Assembly (NCBI GenBank): GCA_003864455.1
Contig: BGZN01000009.1
Span: 1-44,242, forward strand
Direction: 5' to 3'
DNA: 44,242 bases
DNA from: Candidatus Termititenax aidoneus
Lineage (GTDB): Bacteria; Margulisbacteria; Termititenacia; Termititenacales; Termititenacaceae
The notes under the pieces are model-generated. The model worked only from the letters and a program-made list of their open reading frames with translations. It had not been told where the DNA came from and made no database searches. Positions 6,544 through 14,755 of this stretch are shown here, one piece after another. The position numbers and the translations under genes are program-made. Within the stretch, counting starts at the first letter, position 1, and each line of letters begins with the position of its first letter.

Positions 6544-8835
6544 TTATTTCTCGCTCAAAAGTTTTGGTATCGCGCTGTAATATTTATCCGCCATTTTAGC
6601 CACGGGCAGGTCGATCAATTTTTCGCCGTCCACAGTCATAGTAAAATTTCCAGCCTGCACTTTGCCGACTGACTGCGCAGGCACAGCATATTTGGCCGCC
6701 AATTTTTGAAAAGCAGAGAGTTTGTCCGGAGCAACGCTTACAACAGCCCGCGCCTGTGTTTCCGCAAACAGCAAAACATCCAGCCGCAGTTTACCGGACA
6801 TGAGCTGCACTTCCGCGCCCTGACCGGAAACGATAACTGATTCCGCCAGCGCGACGAGCAGTCCGCCTTCCGAGAGATCATGCGCGCTGTTTAGCACACC
6901 TTGCTCGATACTGTCGATCAAAAATTCCTGCAGGGCTTTTTCCTGGCGCAGATCGACGCGCGGCGGCAGACCGGCTTCCATATCGTGCCGCAGCTTTAAA
7001 TATTCCGTACCGCCGATCGCATTGCGCGTCCGGCCGATTTGAAAAATCAAATCGCCAGCGTTTTGAAACTGCATAGTGATCCGCGGCGTGTCCGGTTCGA
7101 TAACTCCGGCCAGACCGATCACTGGCGTCGGGTAAATCGGACCAAGCGAGGATTCATTGTACATGCTGACATTGCCGGAAATTATCGGCGTGTCAAAAGC
7201 GCGGCAGGCATCAGCAATGCCCTGGCAAACTCGGCGCATGCTCCAAAAATTTTCCGGCTTTTCGGGATTGGCGAAATTCAAACAATCTGTGGCGCCGAGC
7301 GGCCGCGCGCCCACACAGGCCAGATTGCGGACGGCTTCAGCCACGGCCGCAGCTCCGCCGGTGTAAGGGTCAAGATAGGCGTAACGTGCGTTGCAATCCG
7401 TGGTCAGGGCGATCTTTTTGTCCGAACCTTTTAGGCGGAGCACGGCGGCGTCCGCCGCCCCCGGCGCCACTACTGTATTGGTCTGCACCATGTGATCGTA
7501 CTGTTCGTAAACACAGCGTTTGCTGGCGATATTCGGCGCGGCAAGCAAAGCCAGCAGCGTTTCTTCCGCTTTGTCTCTGGGCAGATCCGGCAAAGTTTCG
7601 ATTTTCACTTTTTGCACTTCTTTCAAATAATACGGTTCGGCTTCCTCACATTCGTACACCGGGGCATCGTCGGCCAGCGACCGCGCCGGCACTTCAGCCA
7701 CTATTTCATTTTGAAAAATACAGCGCAGTTTGTCGCCCTCGACAATTTCGCCGATCTCCATCGCGTGCAGTCCCCAGCGGCTAAAAATATCGTAAGCGCT
7801 TTGCTCCCGGCCTTTTTCGACAATCACGACCATACGCTCCTGCGACTCGGACAGCAGCATTTCGTAAGGCGTCATATTTTTTTCGCGCTGTGGCACTTTG
7901 TCCAGATAAAGGTCGATACCGGAATTGGAGCGGCTGGCCATCTCGCTGGTGGAAGAAGTCAGCCCCGCCGCACCCATGTCCTGCATACCGACCACAATTC
8001 CAGTTTTCACCAATTCCAGGCAGGCTTCCAGCAAAACTTTTTCCTTGAAAGGATCGCCGACCTGCACCGACGAACGCTTTTCTTCGGTCTTTTTGGAAAT
8101 TTCGACCGAAGCAAAAGTCGCGCCGTGAATGCCGTCGCGTCCCGTGTCCGCGCCGACGTACAGCACTTTGTTGCCCAAGCCGGCCGCTTTGCCGCGCACG
8201 ATCGGTCCGTACAATTCATCGACCGGCTCGCCGCCGGACTGCACCACGCCGACGCACATCGCGTTGACCAAAATATTCGTGCCGTAAGAATCCGAAAAAT
8301 AAATCTCGCCGCCGACCGTCGGCACGCCGATGCAATTTCCATAACCGGCGATGCCACCCACCACGCCGTTGAAAAGATAATTCATGCGGGGATTGTCCGG
8401 CCCGATGCTGCCGAAACGCAGAGAGTTGAGCGACGCGATCGGCCGCGCGCCCATCGTGAACACATCGCGGATAATACCGCCCACGCCGGTCGCCGCGCCC
8501 TGATACGGCTCGACCGCCGAAGGGTGATTGTGCGACTCGATTTTAAAACTCAAAGCCAGGCCGCCGCCGATATCCACAATGCCGGCGTTTTCGCCGGGAC
8601 CTTGCAGCACGTATTTGCCGGTCGTTGGAAATAATTTGAGCAGCGGTTTGGAATGCTTATAACTGCAATGCTCCGACCAAAGCACCGAATACATACCCAG
8701 CTCCGCGATAGAGGGGTGGCGGCCAAGAATTTTTTTGATGCGGCTGTATTCGTCGTCGGTCAGACCGTGTTCCCGAATGACCTCTTTGCTAAAAGTTTTG
8801 GTGTCCGCGATAGTCCGGTTAAAATTAAAATCCAA
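6544..8835 (-). CDS. purL: Phosphoribosylformylglycinamidine synthase subunit PurL
   Basis: 763 aa, the length of the small, multi-subunit PurL type. Visible signatures are [10 protein letters not shown] near the N-terminus, [19 protein letters not shown] (ATP and substrate binding), and the second-half repeat with [15 protein letters not shown]. It converts FGAR to FGAM together with PurS and PurQ, neither of which is in this window. It overlaps the nadD 3' end by 11 bp and is followed after 1 nt by purF, so the three are co-transcribed. Confidence 0.96.
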   Translation of the reverse strand: MDFNFNRTIADTKTFSKEVIREHGLTDDEYSRIKKILGRHPSIAELGMYSVLWSEHCSYKHSKPLLKLFPTTGKYVLQGPGENAGIVDIGGGLALSFKIESHNHPSAVEPYQGAATGVGGIIRDVFTMGARPIASLNSLRFGSIGPDNPRMNYLFNGVVGGIAGYGNCIGVPTVGGEIYFSDSYGTNILVNAMCVGVVQSGGEPVDELYGPIVRGKAAGLGNKVLYVGADTGRDGIHGATFASVEISKKTEEKRSSVQVGDPFKEKVLLEACLELVKTGIVVGMQDMGAAGLTSSTSEMASRSNSGIDLYLDKVPQREKNMTPYEMLLSESQERMVVIVEKGREQSAYDIFSRWGLHAMEIGEIVEGDKLRCIFQNEIVAEVPARSLADDAPVYECEEAEPYYLKEVQKVKIETLPDLPRDKAEETLLALLAAPNIASKRCVYEQYDHMVQTNTVVAPGAADAAVLRLKGSDKKIALTTDCNARYAYLDPYTGGAAAVAEAVRNLACVGARPLGATDCLNFANPEKPENFWSMRRVCQGIADACRAFDTPIISGNVSMYNESSLGPIYPTPVIGLAGVIEPDTPRITMQFQNAGDLIFQIGRTRNAIGGTEYLKLRHDMEAGLPPRVDLRQEKALQEFLIDSIEQGVLNSAHDLSEGGLLVALAESVIVSGQGAEVQLMSGKLRLDVLLFAETQARAVVSVAPDKLSAFQKLAAKYAVPAQSVGKVQAGNFTMTVDGEKLIDLPVAKMADKYYSAIPKLLSEK

Positions 8836-9364
8836 ACGTCCGCTCCCGTATCCGCGTCGAAGAAATATCCCGTCCGGCGTCTTCGATCAGATAAATTTGG
8901 TCTAAAAACTTTTCCTGCTCCGCAAACATTCGCTCGGTCCGGGCAAAAACACAGCCCGGGCGAAAAACCACAATGAAACGCGTCAAAGCCAATAATTTAG
9001 CCGATTCTTTCCAACTGAATATTTTCTCGAACGCATCGATGCCGATTATATAGTACAAGTCAGTGTCTGTAAAATCCGGCTGTTTTTTTAAATATTCGAC
9101 AGTGTCCACCGCATAAGACGCGCCGCCGCGCTCGATTTCCGCCAGGCAAATGTCCAGATAAGCGTAGGGCTGCAGCGCGCGGCGCAGTAACTCTACGCGC
9201 TCCGCCGCGGAATAACGCGGCTGGGCTTTGTGCACAGCTTGATTAAATGGCACAAAATAAATTTTGTCCAAAGCCAACTCACGCCGCGCCAGACACGCGG
9301 CGTGAATATGCCCTTCATGCACCGGATCAAACGCGCCGCCGAAAATGCCGAGTTTTTTGGTCAT
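8825..9364 (-). CDS. nadD: Nicotinate-nucleotide adenylyltransferase
   Basis: 179 aa. The nucleotidyltransferase signature [15 protein letters not shown] is at the N-terminus and ISSTRIRE near the C-terminus, as in NadD. It makes deamido-NAD from nicotinate mononucleotide and ATP. As first gene of the purine operon it has -10-like sequences (TATACT, 9370-9375 on the minus strand) only 5 nt before ATG and no Shine-Dalgarno, consistent with a leaderless transcript. The upstream region is divergent with the antitoxin promoter. Confidence 0.93.
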   Translation of the reverse strand: MTKKLGIFGGAFDPVHEGHIHAACLARRELALDKIYFVPFNQAVHKAQPRYSAAERVELLRRALQPYAYLDICLAEIERGGASYAVDTVEYLKKQPDFTDTDLYYIIGIDAFEKIFSWKESAKLLALTRFIVVFRPGCVFARTERMFAEQEKFLDQIYLIEDAGRDISSTRIRERTFGF

Positions 9365-9403
9365 GCCAAAGTATAATACTTTTTACGCCGCCTGAGCCAG
9401 CGT

Positions 9404-9432
9404 TTGACCTATTGCCCAAATTAGGATATAAT
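9404..9432 (+). promoter_or_regulatory. Sigma-70-type promoter for the antitoxin gene
   Basis: -35 TTGACC (9404-9409), 17-bp spacer, -10 TATAAT (9427-9432), followed by a leader of about 30 nt with purine-rich AAAGAAG before ATG 9468. Confidence 0.75.
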
Positions 9433-9467
9433 AAGGTTAGTTTAAGGATAGAAAGAAGTAATAAATT

Positions 9468-9767
9468 ATGCCGCCGATATTAACTAAAGCTCTACCCATC
9501 ACGGAGCTGAAAAAAACTAACGAGATTTCCAAATACTGCCATGAGGCAAATGAGCCGGTGATTATCACCAAAAACGGTTACAGCGACCTGATCATCATGA
9601 GCGTGGAAACTTTTGAGCGCGAAATGTTCAAGCAGGAAGTCTATGCGAAATTGGCTGAAGCCGAGGCGGAGTATCAGTCCGGCGCGCCGCTGATACCGCA
9701 CAATAAAGTCCTAAAAGAAATTCGAGTTAAAATAAATGCTCACAAACCACATAAACAAACTAAATAA
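9468..9767 (+). CDS. Phd/YefM-family antitoxin
   Basis: 99 aa. The N-terminal Phd/YefM fold is recognisable: LPITELKKTNEISKYCHEANEPVIITKNGYSDLIIMSVETFE. Such proteins bind their own operator and neutralise a RelE/ParE-type toxin. The C-terminus ends in a Lys/His-rich segment and is followed directly by the last codons of a RelE/ParE-like toxin, so most of the toxin gene has been lost and the antitoxin is an orphan. Confidence 0.88.
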   Translation: MPPILTKALPITELKKTNEISKYCHEANEPVIITKNGYSDLIIMSVETFEREMFKQEVYAKLAEAEAEYQSGAPLIPHNKVLKEIRVKINAHKPHKQTK

Positions 9768-9824
9768 ACCATCGTCGTCTACAGAACGCTCAACGGCAAA
9801 CGGAATTACGGGGAGTTTGTTTAA
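9768..9824 (+). pseudogene. C-terminal remnant of a RelE/ParE-type toxin
   Basis: Directly after the antitoxin stop and in the same frame, 18 codons read TIVVYRTLNGKRNYGEFV and stop. This resembles the typical C-terminus of ParE/RelE toxins (Y-R-x-L-x-G-K-R-N-x). The remainder of a roughly 90-aa toxin is deleted. The tail overlaps the end of the antisense tail-collar gene. Confidence 0.6.
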
Positions 9825-10657
9825 GCCATTTTCTTAATATAGACCAGCGTGTAATACGGCGGCAGCACAGCGTTGAGCGTAATCGGAGAACCGCTTCCAG
9901 CGGTTTCCGTTTCGGTAATGCCTGTGCCGGCGGCTTGGTTTACGGCGGCAGCTTCTATATTAGTGGCAGTTACCGCCTCGTTGGTGGCGGTCGTCGGTTG
10001 ATTGGTAGCAGTCGTCGGCTGATTGGTGGCAGCTACAGCGTTATTTACAGCCGTTGTTTCAACATTAGTAGCAGTAGTACCTTGAATGCTGGCATAACCG
10101 GTGGAAACGGAAGTAGTACGGCAGATGTGATTTGGATTTCCTTGCAGTGTAACGTCATAGCCATCTGTCTCATCAACACTGTTTTGAAAAGTATGGCTGT
10201 GTCCGCTATCAGTATGGCCATGCGCATTTTGTGTATGGTTATGCGGATTCTGTACATGATTGTGTTCATTCTGCGTGTGGCTATGCCCGTCCTGCGTGTG
10301 ATTATGCGGACTTTGCGTATGATTGTGTGAATTTTGCGTGTGATTGTGGGGGTCTTGAATATGAGTATGTGTTTTATCTGCAATGCTATGTTTATGGCTG
10401 GGCAGATTTTCAGCGGTCAGGGTTATACTCTGGGCAACATTGCTCCCGCCGGTCATTCCTGAGGATGCCGCGCCGCGAATAAATTGGTCGATCAAATTCG
10501 GTGTCTTGCCGTAAGGCGTGTCGCGCCCGTCGCAGATATACCAGTCGCCGCGTCCGTCTGTCCAACTGCCGTCCATCATTAAAATTGAACCCACCGGAAA
10601 AAAAGTCAGATCGAGTATGTCGTTGGCTAGCATTGGTTCGCCTCTTGCTATAGTCAT
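9821..10657 (-). CDS. Phage tail-collar/fibre-like protein with HxH heptad array
   Basis: 278 aa. Residues 19-90 form a tail-collar-type domain (FFPVGSILMMDGSW, WYICDG, TPNLIDQFIRG, LTAENLPSHKHS) and the C-terminus LPPYYTLVYIKKM is typical of such fibres. Between them lie nine His-x-His pairs at exact 7-residue spacing (residues 97-155) and seven [TV]-N heptads (197-240). HxH pairs coordinate iron in the trimeric needle of the T4 long tail fibre tip, so a metal-stabilised trimeric fibre is plausible. The start is supported by AAGGAGGT 6 nt upstream. No other phage genes are adjacent; a divergent XRE regulator is. It may be a domesticated adhesin or tail-like fibre. Confidence 0.85.
   Translation of the reverse strand: MTIARGEPMLANDILDLTFFPVGSILMMDGSWTDGRGDWYICDGRDTPYGKTPNLIDQFIRGAASSGMTGGSNVAQSITLTAENLPSHKHSIADKTHTHIQDPHNHTQNSHNHTQSPHNHTQDGHSHTQNEHNHVQNPHNHTQNAHGHTDSGHSHTFQNSVDETDGYDVTLQGNPNHICRTTSVSTGYASIQGTTATNVETTAVNNAVAATNQPTTATNQPTTATNEAVTATNIEAAAVNQAAGTGITETETAGSGSPITLNAVLPPYYTLVYIKKMA
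10193..10369 (-). repeat. 21-bp period repeats encoding nine HxH motifs
   Basis: Nine His-x-His pairs at residues 97/99 through 153/155, each seven residues apart (unit like PHNHTQN), giving a 21-bp DNA periodicity. Confidence 0.9.
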
Positions 10658-10684
10658 AAAAATACCTCCTTAAACTTTATAGAT

Positions 10685-10710
10685 GTTAACTATTATAGCA
10701 CATAATTAAC
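10685..10710. promoter_or_regulatory. Dyad over the extended -10 of tail-collar gene 1
   Basis: On the minus strand TATAAT (10692-10697) is preceded by TGC, an extended -10. It lies inside an imperfect palindrome with arms GTTAAcTAT and ATAaTTAAC (10685-10710), a plausible operator for the divergent regulator at 10791. No good TTGACA -35 was found at this promoter. Confidence 0.55.
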
Positions 10711-10790
10711 AAAACACAATAAAATTTTATTACTAATGTTCAAGGAAGATGCTTGTTAAACAATTAAACTTTTATTAAGGAAACATCAAG

Positions 10791-11168
10791 ATGGAAAAAG
10801 AAATCAATAACGCAGACCTAAAAAATTTGTTCAGCCAAAAGCTAAATTGGCTGCATAAAAAACATAAAAAAGGCATAGAGGAAGCCGCGCTAGATTTAAA
10901 TCTAGACTACGCGCAGTATTACATGCTACTTAAAGGCAAACGCCTGCCGCAACTGCGCACGCTGGTCAACATCAATAAACTTTATGGCTTAAACATGGAC
11001 TGGTGGTTCAGGGAATTGGATAAAATCAAACCCAAAGACGCGGAAAAACTGGAAAAGAAAATCACCGAATTTGAACTGATTAGCAGTTTTAATAAACTGG
11101 ATAAAAACGCCCAAGTTGTGGTGCTGCGCCTGCTCAAAAATTATCACAAAGAACGCAAATATAAATAA
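10791..11168 (+). CDS. Small HTH regulator divergent to tail-collar gene 1
   Basis: 125 aa. An XRE-like N-terminal domain (GIEEAALDLNLDYAQYYMLLKGKRLPQLRTLVNINKLYGLNMDWWF) is followed by a charged linker and a C-terminal helix VVVLRLLKNYHK. It is clearly paralogous to the regulator at 27049-27417, which sits next to tail-collar gene 2 and shares the Q-Y-Y-x-L-L-K-G and L-x-x-D-W-W-F motifs. AAGGAAA lies 7 nt before ATG. Control of the neighbouring fibre gene is inferred from the divergent layout. Confidence 0.85.
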   Translation: MEKEINNADLKNLFSQKLNWLHKKHKKGIEEAALDLNLDYAQYYMLLKGKRLPQLRTLVNINKLYGLNMDWWFRELDKIKPKDAEKLEKKITEFELISSFNKLDKNAQVVVLRLLKNYHKERKYK

Positions 11169-11172
11169 TTTA

Positions 11173-11472
11173 TTATTGCTTGATATATAACACTTTTCCG
11201 ACACGGTCGATGTGCGCTCTGAGGTCGGGATTTGTAATATGGTCATAAACCAAAACATCAAATTTATACGGCAGCGGCAGTTCATCTAAATCATCGGCAA
11301 TTAGCGCGCTTCCCTGCCAATCAATTACGCCACGCAAAGCAATATCAATATCTGAATTATAGCGGGCGGCGCCTTTGGCCCGCGAACCAAAAAGCATCGC
11401 CTGTCTTACCTGCGGATATTTAGCAAAAACCGCGCGAATTAAATTCAAGGCTTGCCGATCTAATTGTCCCAT
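11173..11472 (-). CDS. MntA-type minimal nucleotidyltransferase (antitoxin)
   Basis: 99 aa. The motif MLFGSRAKGAARYNSDIDIAL carries the GS and DxD catalytic elements of the Pol-beta nucleotidyltransferases. In MntA/HepT systems this enzyme adds AMP to the toxin tyrosine. It overlaps the HepT gene stop by 1 bp and is the downstream gene, the reverse of the order in the module at 4347-5115. Confidence 0.9.
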   Translation of the reverse strand: MGQLDRQALNLIRAVFAKYPQVRQAMLFGSRAKGAARYNSDIDIALRGVIDWQGSALIADDLDELPLPYKFDVLVYDHITNPDLRAHIDRVGKVLYIKQ

Positions 11473-11882
11473 TATTTTACTGCCCAGAAAGCGTGCAGTT
11501 TTACCAAAGCCGGTAAAAAATCGGCCTGTATCTTCCCTAATATCTCAACAAATTTAGCGTGGTCGTAGCAATGCGCCATTGCATTGCGCGCCAACATCAT
11601 ATTGATAAAAATTTGCCCGTCTTCAATGATGCCTAAAGCAAAAGCTTCTTTGATAACAGCGCGCGGGTTGCTTTCTTTTAACACGACCCCGTTTTCCTGC
11701 ATATAATCTCTTAACGTATTCAAAGCCAATTCATAAGTGTATTCAAACCGCTGGATCGCGCCTTCCTGTTCCAAATCGTTTAGCGAATCGATTGCCCTGC
11801 CTTCAATAGCGGAGCGCAACAAACGAATAGCTTCATTATAATTTTGAAATCTCTGCTTCCAGCGGATGTCTTGGTCTGACAT
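11472..11882 (-). CDS. HepT-like HEPN toxin (HI0074 family)
   Basis: 136 aa. The family fold is evident (RFQNYNEAIRLLRSAIE, then FEYTYELALNTLRDYMQ). The segment ARNAMAHCYD contains R-N-x3-H-x-Y, the catalytic RX4HXY motif of HepT ribonucleases whose tyrosine is AMPylated by MntA. An AAAGGAG site precedes ATG, and a TATAAT box (11901-11906, minus strand) lies about 18 nt upstream, giving a real leader unlike the neighbouring core genes. A type VII toxin-antitoxin role follows from characterised homologs. Confidence 0.88.
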   Translation of the reverse strand: MSDQDIRWKQRFQNYNEAIRLLRSAIEGRAIDSLNDLEQEGAIQRFEYTYELALNTLRDYMQENGVVLKESNPRAVIKEAFALGIIEDGQIFINMMLARNAMAHCYDHAKFVEILGKIQADFLPALVKLHAFWAVK

Positions 11883-11958
11883 ACTAAACTCCTTTTATCT
11901 ATTATACTCTCTCTTTTGCCCAAAATTCAGCCAATTTTTGCGGACAAATAATAATACT

Positions 11959-12240
11959 TCATTTCGGCGCTATCAACTTCACTGCGGTTTCGGGAAAACA
12001 TTTGTAATATTCCGCGAGCCAATAAATCAGCTTGACCAGATTTTCGTCAAAATTCGGCGGACTGCTGATTTGCCCGACCGGAATAGTTTTGAAAGCCGGC
12101 GGCTCGACCCAACGCAAAACATAACCGGTGTATGGTTTACCGCGCAAAGTCGCTTCCACCGCGCAGCCGATCTCGGTTTCTTCCGGCACGGAATAAGTGT
12201 AAATCTTTTTATTGATGTATATTTCCGCAAATTTAGTCAT
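11959..12240 (-). CDS. priA: PriA N-terminal DNA-binding domain only (truncated priA)
   Basis: 93 aa matching the 3'-end-binding domain at the start of primosomal helicase PriA (FAEIYINKKIYTYSVPEE, GYVLRWVEPPAFKTI, KLIYWLAEYYKCF). The family is normally about 700-800 aa with helicase domains after this point; here a stop follows at residue 93 and HepT/MntA genes lie next to it. The start overlaps the coaBC stop by 4 bp (ATGA), the usual coaBC-priA order. Either insertion of the toxin-antitoxin module truncated priA, or the remainder is encoded elsewhere. Helicase function cannot reside in this fragment. Confidence 0.75.
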   Translation of the reverse strand: MTKFAEIYINKKIYTYSVPEETEIGCAVEATLRGKPYTGYVLRWVEPPAFKTIPVGQISSPPNFDENLVKLIYWLAEYYKCFPETAVKLIAPK

Positions 12241-13376
12241 GCCTGGACAGCGGCGGCGACTCGCTCGATAATTCTTGCCGCGATTTGCGTTTTGGGTAGT
12301 CTTTCCAGAGTTTCCGCAACGCCGCTTTTGTCCAGCAAAATCACCGTCGCTTCCGCACTGCTCAGCGCGGAAATATCATTGGCGGCAATCAAGTCCAATT
12401 TTTTTTCGCGCAGTTTTTGTTCGGCGTTTTTTAGCAAATCCTCGCTTTCCAGCGCAAAACCGACCAGATATTGTTTCTTTTTTTGGCCGGCAAAATATTT
12501 CAGCAAATCCTCGGTTTTGGCCAGCTCGATAGTCAATTTTTTCGGAGCGGATTTTATTTTGTTCCGGCTGACCTGTACCGCGCGGTAATCCGACACCGCC
12601 GCGGCCATGATCAACGCGTCAGCGTCAGCAAACGCGGCGGCGATTTTTTCTTTTAGGCCCTGCACATCCAGCGCCGCGGCGTCGATATACACCACGTCCG
12701 CGCCGGCTTTTTCCGCGGCGTCCTGCAAAGCCAGACCCATTTGGCCGGAAGAGTTATTGGTCAGGACGCGCACCGGATCGAGCGGCTCGCGCGTGCCGCC
12801 GCCGGTAATGATAATTTTTTTGCCGCGCAGTTTGGCCGCAAAACCCAGTGTTTCCTGAATTTTCTGCAAAATAATTTTAGTGTCGGGATAACGCCCAGCG
12901 CCGGACGCGCCGCAGGCCAGATAACCGGCGGCTGGTTCGATAATCTCAACCCCGTGCTTTTGCAATTTTTGCAGATTTTCCTGCGTGAGCGGATTTTCCC
13001 ACATGGCGGTATTCATAGACGGGACGATTATTTTGGGACAGCGCGCGGCTAAAAAAGACGCGGTCAAAATATTGTCCGCCAGACCATTGGCTAGTTTGGC
13101 GATAGTATTGGCCGTGGCCGGCGCGATGACAAAAAGCGCGGCGTCCTCGACCAGACCGATATGCGGCACCGGCTCGCCGCCAGCGGCAAACTCCGCGGTA
13201 CAGACCGGTTGACGGGAGACCGCACGAAAAGTTACCGGCGTGACAAATTTCGCCGCGTTTTCGGTCAGCACAACCTGTACTTTGAAATCCTGCTGGCGCA
13301 GAGCGCTGACCAGACTAACCGCTTTGTAGCAGGCAATACCGCCTGTGACGCCGACTATAATTTTCCGGCCGCGCAT
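12237..13376 (-). CDS. coaBC: Bifunctional phosphopantothenoylcysteine decarboxylase/phosphopantothenate-cysteine ligase
   Basis: 379 aa. The N-terminal flavoprotein half shows KIIVGVTGGIACYKAV and PSMNTAMWENP; the C-terminal ligase half shows KIIITGGGTREPLDPVRVLTNNSSGQMG. It carries out two consecutive steps of coenzyme A synthesis. It lies 9 bp after rpoZ and overlaps priA by 4 bp within the operon pseudopilin-gmk-rpoZ-coaBC-priA'. Confidence 0.96.
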   Translation of the reverse strand: MRGRKIIVGVTGGIACYKAVSLVSALRQQDFKVQVVLTENAAKFVTPVTFRAVSRQPVCTAEFAAGGEPVPHIGLVEDAALFVIAPATANTIAKLANGLADNILTASFLAARCPKIIVPSMNTAMWENPLTQENLQKLQKHGVEIIEPAAGYLACGASGAGRYPDTKIILQKIQETLGFAAKLRGKKIIITGGGTREPLDPVRVLTNNSSGQMGLALQDAAEKAGADVVYIDAAALDVQGLKEKIAAAFADADALIMAAAVSDYRAVQVSRNKIKSAPKKLTIELAKTEDLLKYFAGQKKKQYLVGFALESEDLLKNAEQKLREKKLDLIAANDISALSSAEATVILLDKSGVAETLERLPKTQIAARIIERVAAAVQA

Positions 13377-13385
13377 AGGTAAAAA

Positions 13386-13667
13386 CTACTTGTCGCTTTT
13401 TTTCTTGGCGCCTTTGGCTTTTTCGATAATTTTCGCGCCCAGAGATTCCGCGGTTTCCGTTTCCGGCGGAGCGATTTCGGCTTTGATTTTGCCGGCGTTG
13501 ATTTCGTCAAGCGCGATCACCAGATCGGTGTCGTCTTTTTCTTTGCTCAACTCCACCTGCTGCACCGCGCCGTCCTTGAGCTGGCGCGCGCGCTTGGCCG
13601 CCACCACCGACAGCATGAAACGATTGTCCAGTTTTTCCAGCACTTCCTCGATCACTATTTCTTTCAT
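13386..13667 (-). CDS. rpoZ: RNA polymerase omega subunit
   Basis: 93 aa. The N-terminal half carries the omega signature: NRFMLSVVAAKRARQLKDGA followed by LVIALDEINAGKI. The C-terminus is Lys-rich. Its start overlaps the gmk stop by 4 bp (ATGA), the common gmk-rpoZ-coaBC order in many bacteria. Confidence 0.93.
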   Translation of the reverse strand: MKEIVIEEVLEKLDNRFMLSVVAAKRARQLKDGAVQQVELSKEKDDTDLVIALDEINAGKIKAEIAPPETETAESLGAKIIEKAKGAKKKSDK

Positions 13668-14233
13668 CGTCTGCTCTCCTTCTCTAATTTTATTTCCCTG
13701 TCGATTATTTTATTTATTTTTTCCACGCAGGCATCCAGTTTGTTGTTGACCACCTGATAATCATACTCTCCGGCTTTCAGCATTTCTCCTCGCATCGTTT
13801 CCAGCCGCAGCCGCAGAGTTTCCGGCGTTTCCGTGCCGCGGTTTTTGATTCGCTTGACCAGCTCGGCCTCGCCGGGCGGCAAAATAAAAATCGAGCGCAA
13901 TTCCTTAAACTGCCGCCGCAGATTGATGCCGCCCTGCACGTCAACCTCAAAAAGCACATTGCGTCCGGAGTCCAGCATTTTGCGCACCTGCGCGCGGCTC
14001 GTGCCGTAATAATTGCGGTGCACTTCCGCATACTCCAAAAACTCGCCCGCGGCGACCATTTGCTCAAACACCGCGCGGCTGACAAAAAAATAACTCAAGC
14101 CGTCGGTCTCACCGGCACGGGGAGCGCGCGAAGTGTACGATATCGAAACGCTCAAATCCTGCCTGCGGCGTAAAATTTCCTGTATAACCGTACCTTTGCC
14201 CACCCCCGAAGGGCCGGATATCACAAAGAGCAT
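13664..14233 (-). CDS. gmk: Guanylate kinase
   Basis: 189 aa from the ATG at 14233. It has the P-loop ISGPSGVGKGT, the SYTSRAPRAGE GMP-binding region and FEVDVQGG. It phosphorylates GMP to GDP. A start 5 codons further upstream is possible, but 14233 is preferred because an extended -10, TGCTAAAAT (TAAAAT at 14239-14244, minus strand), ends just 5 nt before it and no Shine-Dalgarno is visible, the leaderless pattern seen at several core genes here. Confidence 0.95.
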   Translation of the reverse strand: MLFVISGPSGVGKGTVIQEILRRRQDLSVSISYTSRAPRAGETDGLSYFFVSRAVFEQMVAAGEFLEYAEVHRNYYGTSRAQVRKMLDSGRNVLFEVDVQGGINLRRQFKELRSIFILPPGEAELVKRIKNRGTETPETLRLRLETMRGEMLKAGEYDYQVVNNKLDACVEKINKIIDREIKLEKESRR

Positions 14234-14252
14234 TGCCGATTTTAGCACAGGC

Positions 14253-14642
14253 TCAACTATTTGTTAATTCCAGCAGGACGGTCGCGCCGTCCTTTTTGTA
14301 AGCGGTCAGCGTGTACACACCCGAACCGCTGTTCAGACTGTACATGATGCGTCCGGCCTGATCGCTGGCCAAATATTCCTTGCCGGTAAAAGGATTACGG
14401 AAACGCTTCAAGCCCAGTTCATTGGCCAACTGCGCCAGCGGCGCGGACTCGCCGTCAGGGTAATAATTGTTGTCCAGATAATAACCCTCGATTTCCGCCT
14501 GCACATTGTAGAGCAGAGCGCGCAGGGCCGCTTCTTTGGCCCGATTTTGCGCGCCGGCCAGATTGGGGATCAGGACAGCCGAGAGCATGCCGATAATCGA
14601 CATCACGACCAACAATTCCATTAACGAAAACGCTTTTTTCAT
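14253..14642 (-). CDS. Type II secretion/type IV pilus pseudopilin
   Basis: 129 aa. A class III (prepilin) signal MKKAFSLMELLVVMSIIG places cleavage after Ala4 with mature Phe1 and Glu5-equivalent conserved, followed by a hydrophobic helix. The soluble part contains NPFTGKEYLASD, as in GspG-like major pseudopilins. It would be processed by a prepilin peptidase and assembled at the inner membrane. A strong AAAGGAGGTG site precedes ATG. No other pilus gene adjoins it except gspF 2 kb away. Confidence 0.88.
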   Translation of the reverse strand: MKKAFSLMELLVVMSIIGMLSAVLIPNLAGAQNRAKEAALRALLYNVQAEIEGYYLDNNYYPDGESAPLAQLANELGLKRFRNPFTGKEYLASDQAGRIMYSLNSGSGVYTLTAYKKDGATVLLELTNS

Positions 14643-14755
14643 TGCACACCTCCTTTCGTTTGCAAAACTTCTAACTTTTTTGCCAACCTGTTTATAGGCA
14701 ATACTGCAAGAAAAATGCCAAGTTTCTTTAAATCTTGTGTATAATGTATTGGCTT

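Noticed and set aside
7492-8634. 380-codon plus-strand open frame opposite purL
   Set aside because: It lies wholly inside a highly conserved purL coding sequence; His/Arg/Phe-rich composition is the antisense of biased codons and no family is recognisable.
9821-11168. Prophage at the tail-collar genes
   Set aside because: Only collar-type fibres and small regulators are present; there are no head, portal, terminase, integrase or lysis genes in either neighbourhood.
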